Assembly: GCA_902791215.1 (NCBI GenBank)
Contig: CADAUZ010000021.1
Coordinates: forward strand, 1 to 59,736
From: Oscillospiraceae bacterium
GTDB lineage: Bacteria; Bacillota; Clostridia; Oscillospirales; Oscillospiraceae
Direction of reading: 5' to 3'
DNA: 59,736 nt
In this document: in pieces, positions 59,645 through 59,736 of the stretch
Layout of the letters: each line of letters starts with the position of its first letter
How positions within the stretch are numbered: position 1 is the first letter of the stretch
The notes under the pieces: model-generated
Told to the model about the DNA's origin: nothing
What the model saw: only the letters and a program-made list of their open reading frames with translations
Database searches by the model: none
Made by a program: the position numbers and the translations under genes

Positions 59645-59736
59645 TCACAAAACCTGTGGGATTTGGGATTGCGGTCATAGGTTCTGCGGCTGGCGTCGAA
59701 TAGCTTGAGGAAGAAGTATTCATCGTCCGGGTATCC
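59641..59736 (-). CDS. Partial CDS, C-terminus of unknown protein
   Basis: The last 31 codons of an ORF entering from beyond the window: GYPDDEYFFLKLFDASRR then TYDRNPKSHRFCD and TGA. The stop overlaps the TTG of the ATPase-S24 gene, indicating coupling. No family recognised; it may or may not contain the missing P-loop half of the ATPase. Confidence 0.5.
   Translation of the reverse strand, partial: GYPDDEYFFLKLFDASRRTYDRNPKSHRFCD

Larger units (their letters stand above)
45150..59736. mobile_element. Integrative mobilizable element (Tn4451-like), left end to window edge
   Basis: From about 45.15 kb base composition falls and the genes become TnpV, DUF6809, TnpW, a large serine recombinase, ParM-like, DUF3847, an IncQ-like oriT and a MobA/MobL relaxase, followed by cargo. 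The left end probably lies between the citXG start (45060) and the hairpin GGTGTAGTT (45153-45161) / AACTACACC (45188-45196). The right end is outside the window, so attachment sites cannot be defined. Confidence 0.8.

Overview
The window is high-GC, densely coded bacterial chromosome with strong Shine-Dalgarno sites (AGGAGG, GGAGGTG), consensus sigma-A type promoters and many short intergenic palindromes. Gene content (DUF1538/PII pair, CotH/VTC/DUF4956 cluster, DUF6465, DUF6765, TnpV/TnpW) points to an anaerobic Clostridia member of the Oscillospirales type, probably a gut commensal. That is an inference from gene families; no rRNA or other phylogenetic marker lies in the window.

Layout. 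1-540 holds a compact convergent unit that looks like a type I toxin-antitoxin locus: a 37-codon peptide gene opposed by a short antisense RNA, both with good promoters. 545-19,963 is ordinary chromosome: a flavodoxin-like reductase, a pseudokinase-TM-lectin fusion, a beta-CASP nuclease, a carbonic anhydrase, envelope proteins, a DUF1538/PII-like pair, a flavoredoxin with a divergent HxlR regulator, Ogt, a sugar-kinase-like phosphotransferase, a DUF255 protein, a TPR/DUF4037 pair and a degenerate metallo-beta-lactamase. 20,056-24,275 is an envelope operon (beta-lactamase-like hydrolase, phosphodiester glycosidase, Lgt-like protein). 24,577-30,857 carries the Cthe_2159-like, DUF4956, VTC and CotH cluster. 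31,037-38,872 has a DUF6765 operon, a DUF6465 Lys/Ala-rich protein, a two-component system, an S24-like fragment, a PlsC-FabG pair behind an 18-copy GCTT tetranucleotide repeat, and an aquaporin. 39,034-42,074 is a zinc/cadmium efflux cassette (ArsR-AraC fusion regulator, HMA chaperone, P1B ATPase) flanked by a 22-bp inverted repeat. An aminotransferase and a CitX-CitG fusion follow.

From about 45.15 kb to the end the window enters an integrative mobilizable element with lower GC: TnpV, DUF6809, two unknown proteins, TnpW, a large serine recombinase, a ParM-like actin with a small partner, DUF3847, an IncQ-like oriT and a MobA/MobL relaxase whose best start is CTG. Its cargo, all on the minus strand, looks like a partly decayed defence island: a DUF1016 nuclease, a two-TM protein, a leucine-rich-repeat gene broken by an in-frame amber codon, and an RloC/PrrC-like ATPase with a CFFC zinc hook fused to a complete LexA/UmuD-type S24 self-cleavage domain. 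That last protein is the most unusual item in the window. It lacks the N-terminal P-loop, so it may be split or truncated.

Small dispersed palindromic elements ending in GTAGGGG, and two other intergenic repeat families, recur between chromosomal genes.
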